64,000 nucleotides of DNA from Taklimakanibacter lacteus (GTDB lineage Bacteria; Pseudomonadota; Alphaproteobacteria; Rhizobiales; Aestuariivirgaceae). The translations under genes were made by a program, and so were the position numbers. Within the stretch, counting starts at the first letter, position 1. Every line of letters starts with the position of its first letter. The stretch is taken from assembly GCA_003576695.1 (NCBI GenBank), contig QOZQ01000010.1:186001-250000 (forward strand), given 5' to 3'. The notes below the pieces were generated by a model. The model saw only the letters and a program-made list of their open reading frames with translations. It searched no databases and was not told where the DNA came from. Of the stretch, positions 61,197-64,000 are shown one piece after another.

Positions 61197-62933
61197 ATGA
61201 ACCTTTTCGCCCATTTCCAACAGATCGTCCGTGCCGAAATCGAAGCGCTGGCAAAGGCCGGCAAGCTGCCGGCCGGTCTCGATGTCAGCCGCGTGGCGGT
61301 CGAGCCGCCGCGTGAGGCCTCGCATGGCGATCTCGCCACCAACGCCGCCATGGTGCTTGCCAAGCCTGCCGGCCTCCAGCCGCGCGGCTTGGCCCAGCTT
61401 CTGGTCGGGCGGCTCGCCGACAATCCCGATATTCAGTCGACGGATATTGCCGGGCCGGGCTTCATCAATATCAGGTTGAAACCGGCCTTCTGGCCGAAGC
61501 TCCTGGCCTCCGCTTTGGCGCTGGGCGATGGCTACGGCCGCTCCACGCTGGGCGCGGGCGGCAAGGTCAATGTCGAATATGTTTCCGCCAATCCGACAGG
61601 ACCGTTGCATGTCGGTCATTGTCGCGGCGCCGTCTTCGGCGACGCGCTGGCCGAACTCCTGAGCGTCGCCGGCTTTGCGGTGACGCGCGAATACTACATC
61701 AACGATGCGGGCGCGCAGGTCGACGTCCTCGCGCGTTCCGCCTATTTGCGGTACCGTGAAGCGCTGGGCGAGGACATCGGCGAGATTCCCTCAGGCCTCT
61801 ATCCCGGCGACTATCTGAAGCCCGTCGGTGAGGCTCTCGCCAGAGAGCATGGCCGGTCGCTGCGCGATCGCTCGGAGGAATTCTGGCTGCCGATCGTGCG
61901 CGACAAGGCGATCGCCATGATGATGGACCTCATTCGCGACGACCTGGCGGCGCTGAACATCCACCAGGAAGTCTTCGCTTCGGAGAAATCACTGCACGAG
62001 ACGGGCGAGGTCGATCGCACGGTCGAGGATTTGCGCGCCCGCGGCCTTATCTATGAAGGTCGCCTGCCGCCGCCCAAGGGCGAGCTGCCGGAGGATTGGG
62101 AGGACCGCGAGCAGACGCTGTTCCGCGCCACCCAGTTCGGCGACGACATCGACCGCCCGCTGATCAAGTCGGACGGTTCCTATACCTATTTCGCCTCCGA
62201 CATCGCCTATTCGCGCCACAAGATCCGGCGCGATTTCAAGGAGCTCGTCTATGTTCTGGGCGCCGATCATTCGGGTTATGTGAAGCGCCTCGAGGCGATC
62301 GGTGCCGCCAATGCCGGCAATCGCGACGTGAAGGTCATCGTCAGGCTGTGCCAGCTGGTGAAGCTGTTCCGGGGCGGCGAGCCGGTGCGCATGTCGAAGC
62401 GGGCCGGGGAATTCGTGACTTTGCGCGATGTCGTCGAGGAGGTGGGGCCGGACGTCGTGCGTTTCATGATGCTCTACCGCAAGAACGAGGCGCCCCTCGA
62501 TTTCGACTTCAAGAAGGTCACCGAACAGTCGAAGGAGAACCCGGTTTTCTACGTCCAGTACGCCCATGCGCGGATCTGCTCGGTGTTCCGCAATGCCGGC
62601 CCAGCTCTTACCGAAAGCGCGGAAAAGCCCGATTTTTCGCGGCTTGTCGACGAGGCGGAACTGCAGATGGTGCGCCGGATCGGCGAATATCCCCGGGTCG
62701 TGGAAGCCGCCGCCGCGGCTCACGAGCCCCACAGGATAGCGTTTTATCTGTATGATCTCGCTAGCGATTTCCATGCCCTTTGGAACAAGGGCAAAGAGTC
62801 GCCGCAATTAAGATTTATTTTGGGTTCCGACATGCAAACTAGCCTTGCACGGCTCGCTTTATTGCGCGTGATTCGCTATGTTCTGGCCAACGGACTAAGA
62901 ATCCTCGGAGTGAAGCCCGTAGAGGAAATGTAG
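61197..62933 (+). CDS. argS: Arginyl-tRNA synthetase
   Basis: 578 residues from the ATG at 61197; a TTG at 61185 is less likely. Class I motifs: [19 protein letters not shown] and the KMSKS-like RMSKRAG. The N-terminal Arg-tRNA additional domain (about 1-110) and the C-terminal anticodon-binding DALR domain (about 455-578) are present. It charges tRNA-Arg. The next gene begins 16 bases on and is probably co-transcribed. Confidence 0.97.
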   Translation: MNLFAHFQQIVRAEIEALAKAGKLPAGLDVSRVAVEPPREASHGDLATNAAMVLAKPAGLQPRGLAQLLVGRLADNPDIQSTDIAGPGFINIRLKPAFWPKLLASALALGDGYGRSTLGAGGKVNVEYVSANPTGPLHVGHCRGAVFGDALAELLSVAGFAVTREYYINDAGAQVDVLARSAYLRYREALGEDIGEIPSGLYPGDYLKPVGEALAREHGRSLRDRSEEFWLPIVRDKAIAMMMDLIRDDLAALNIHQEVFASEKSLHETGEVDRTVEDLRARGLIYEGRLPPPKGELPEDWEDREQTLFRATQFGDDIDRPLIKSDGSYTYFASDIAYSRHKIRRDFKELVYVLGADHSGYVKRLEAIGAANAGNRDVKVIVRLCQLVKLFRGGEPVRMSKRAGEFVTLRDVVEEVGPDVVRFMMLYRKNEAPLDFDFKKVTEQSKENPVFYVQYAHARICSVFRNAGPALTESAEKPDFSRLVDEAELQMVRRIGEYPRVVEAAAAAHEPHRIAFYLYDLASDFHALWNKGKESPQLRFILGSDMQTSLARLALLRVIRYVLANGLRILGVKPVEEM

Positions 62934-62949
62934 ACGCGGGAACAAGTTG

Positions 62950-64000
62950 ATGGATCAAGATACTTCGAACAGTCCCGGCAAGGCTCGTTGGCGCGAAAGG
63001 CTGGGCATGGGGAATTCCGGCAAGGAGCTGCCGAAGATTTCCGATGATTTCAAGCCCGTGTCGCCGCCGCCACCGAAATCGGCCTCGCCGCGCGATGCGC
63101 GGCTGCCGCAGGCCAGTATTCACGGCCATCAGCCCGTGACCCGGCCGGCGCCGATGGCGCCGCGCACGCCGCCGCAGGCTGGCGGTCAGCGCAGCCCGCA
63201 GGCGAGCGGCGCCCGCCCGATCGCCCCGGTGCCGCAAGGTGCCGCCGGATTGGGGGATCGGCTTCGCGCCGAGCGTCAGGCTGCCGAGCGCCTTGCCGAG
63301 CAGCGTGTCGCCCAGGCGCGCGGCAAGAGCATGGATCGGCCGCTGACGCCGCCGCAGAACATGGCTCCGCCATCGCCGCGGCCCGCCGCGCCCGAGCGGC
63401 CGAAATTCAGCTTCTCGCCGGAAGAGCTGGCCAAAGACAAGCGCGAGGCAGCCCCGCCGCCGGAACGTAAGCGCGAAGCTCCACCCCCACCGCCGGAACG
63501 CGAATATCCATCCTTCTCCGCCAAGAGCAGCGCCGGCGCAGCGCCGCCACCGCCCTTGACCCCGCCGCGTCCCGCTCTGGGCAATGCCGGTGCACAGCCG
63601 CAGCGCCAGGCGCCCCCCAAGCCGCAGGCGAGCAATCTGCCACCAGCGGCGGGGCCGGCTTTCCAGCCGCGCTATAACGGCCCGCCGCAGCCCACGGGCG
63701 GCAATTATCGTTCCCTCGACCCGCCGCCAGGCAGTCTGGCACCGCGGCCGCGGCCCTATGCCGACACCGCTGCCTATCGCGAGGAGCCGCTGGCGCGCCG
63801 TGAGGAGCCGCTTGCGCGCCGTCCCGCTCCCGCCAATCGCGAATATGACTCCTATCGGCGCGGGCCTGCTTTGCCGCCGCAGCCGGCCTATGGCGACGAG
63901 ACGAACGGTCCGGTCTTTGCGGACTATCGCCGCCGTCAGCAGGTTCCGGCGCGCGCCCGCCAGCCGGCTTATGACGAGGATGTCAACGAGGTCTTCGAGG
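62950..64000 (+). CDS. Proline-rich protein, probable N-terminal part of a SPOR-domain protein (cut by window edge)
   Basis: The frame stays open from the ATG at 62950 to the end of the window (350 codons). It begins MDQDTSNSPGKARWRERLGMG and continues with long Pro/Ala/Arg-rich low-complexity stretches, with KFSFSPEELAKDK and two near-copies of the EEPLARR unit. No membrane segment or folded domain is visible yet. In related bacteria the gene after argS encodes a SPOR (peptidoglycan-binding, septal) protein, so the SPOR domain is expected beyond base 64000; this is inference from position. Confidence 0.65.
   Translation, partial: MDQDTSNSPGKARWRERLGMGNSGKELPKISDDFKPVSPPPPKSASPRDARLPQASIHGHQPVTRPAPMAPRTPPQAGGQRSPQASGARPIAPVPQGAAGLGDRLRAERQAAERLAEQRVAQARGKSMDRPLTPPQNMAPPSPRPAAPERPKFSFSPEELAKDKREAAPPPERKREAPPPPPEREYPSFSAKSSAGAAPPPPLTPPRPALGNAGAQPQRQAPPKPQASNLPPAAGPAFQPRYNGPPQPTGGNYRSLDPPPGSLAPRPRPYADTAAYREEPLARREEPLARRPAPANREYDSYRRGPALPPQPAYGDETNGPVFADYRRRQQVPARARQPAYDEDVNEVFE

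Noticed and set aside
1-64000. tRNA, rRNA, CRISPR arrays, insertion sequences, att sites
   Set aside because: No cloverleaf, rRNA segment, regularly spaced repeats, transposase or integrase was recognised on either strand by reading; a covariance-model search would be needed to exclude small RNAs.

Overview
The window is a GC-rich chromosomal segment of an alphaproteobacterium, most likely a member of the Hyphomicrobiales (Rhizobiales). The evidence is gene order (rpoZ-rel-pyrE-acpS-lepB-rnc-era-recO; mce-DUF1467-proS-lolC-lolD-dnaE; rpsB-tsf-pyrH-frr-uppS-cdsA-rseP-bamA-fabZ; gltA/gltX/comEC; erpA-dgt-argS-SPOR), a short 440-residue ProRS, a single Rel/SpoT-type enzyme, an ExoR-like Sel1 protein and palindromic intergenic repeats of the rhizobial type. 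No rRNA, tRNA, CRISPR array, prophage or insertion sequence was seen.

Layout. 1-5.5 kb is accessory: the start of a xylose-type periplasmic binding protein, then a compact operon of a vanadium-haloperoxidase-like secreted protein, a secreted FG-GAP/ASPIC-UnbV protein and an M24-fold protein that has lost its usual first two metal ligands. A truncated glutamine-synthetase-like pseudogene converges on it. 5.6-13.8 kb is a stringent-response, pyrimidine, lipid-carrier and RNA-processing block, interrupted between rpoZ and rel by an opposite-strand acid phosphatase gene flanked by two related palindromes. 13.9-22.7 kb holds methylmalonyl-CoA epimerase, ProRS, the LolCD lipoprotein exporter, a SoxR regulator divergent from a cupin gene, and DnaE. 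22.7-32 kb is mixed: GFA protein, cupin, DUF2339 membrane protein, nitrilase, and a leftward set of an ATP-grasp enzyme, a GST and a CHASE4-GGDEF-EAL protein.

32-43.7 kb is the translation and envelope-biogenesis block. It departs from the usual order: dxr is absent between cdsA and rseP, and lpxD, lpxA, lpxI and lpxB are absent around fabZ. A large MscS-type channel occupies the place before gltA. 43.7-53.3 kb carries gltA, gltX, comEC, chorismate mutase, an M48 protease, a DUF898 protein and ilvD. 53.3-64 kb has an ExoR-like protein, a P450, exonuclease III, an aldo/keto reductase, ErpA, a dGTPase-like HD protein, a B12/radical-SAM protein of the HpnP type, an SH3b protein, ArgS and the proline-rich start of a probable SPOR protein cut by the window edge.

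Regulation readable from sequence: a near-perfect MerR/SoxR promoter with a 19-bp spacer pointing into the cupin gene; three promoters (proS, pyrH, argS) sharing an almost identical 14-nt block around a TTGACG -35 box; further -35/-10 pairs before rpoZ, lepB, rpsB, bamA and gltA; a structured rpsB leader with competing CCGG stems; and strong hairpin terminators after the DUF1467 gene and tsf. The most interesting points are the missing lpx/dxr genes, the shared promoter block, the SoxR-cupin pair, the glutamine-synthetase remnant beside the degenerate M24 protein, and the ATP-grasp/GST pair.
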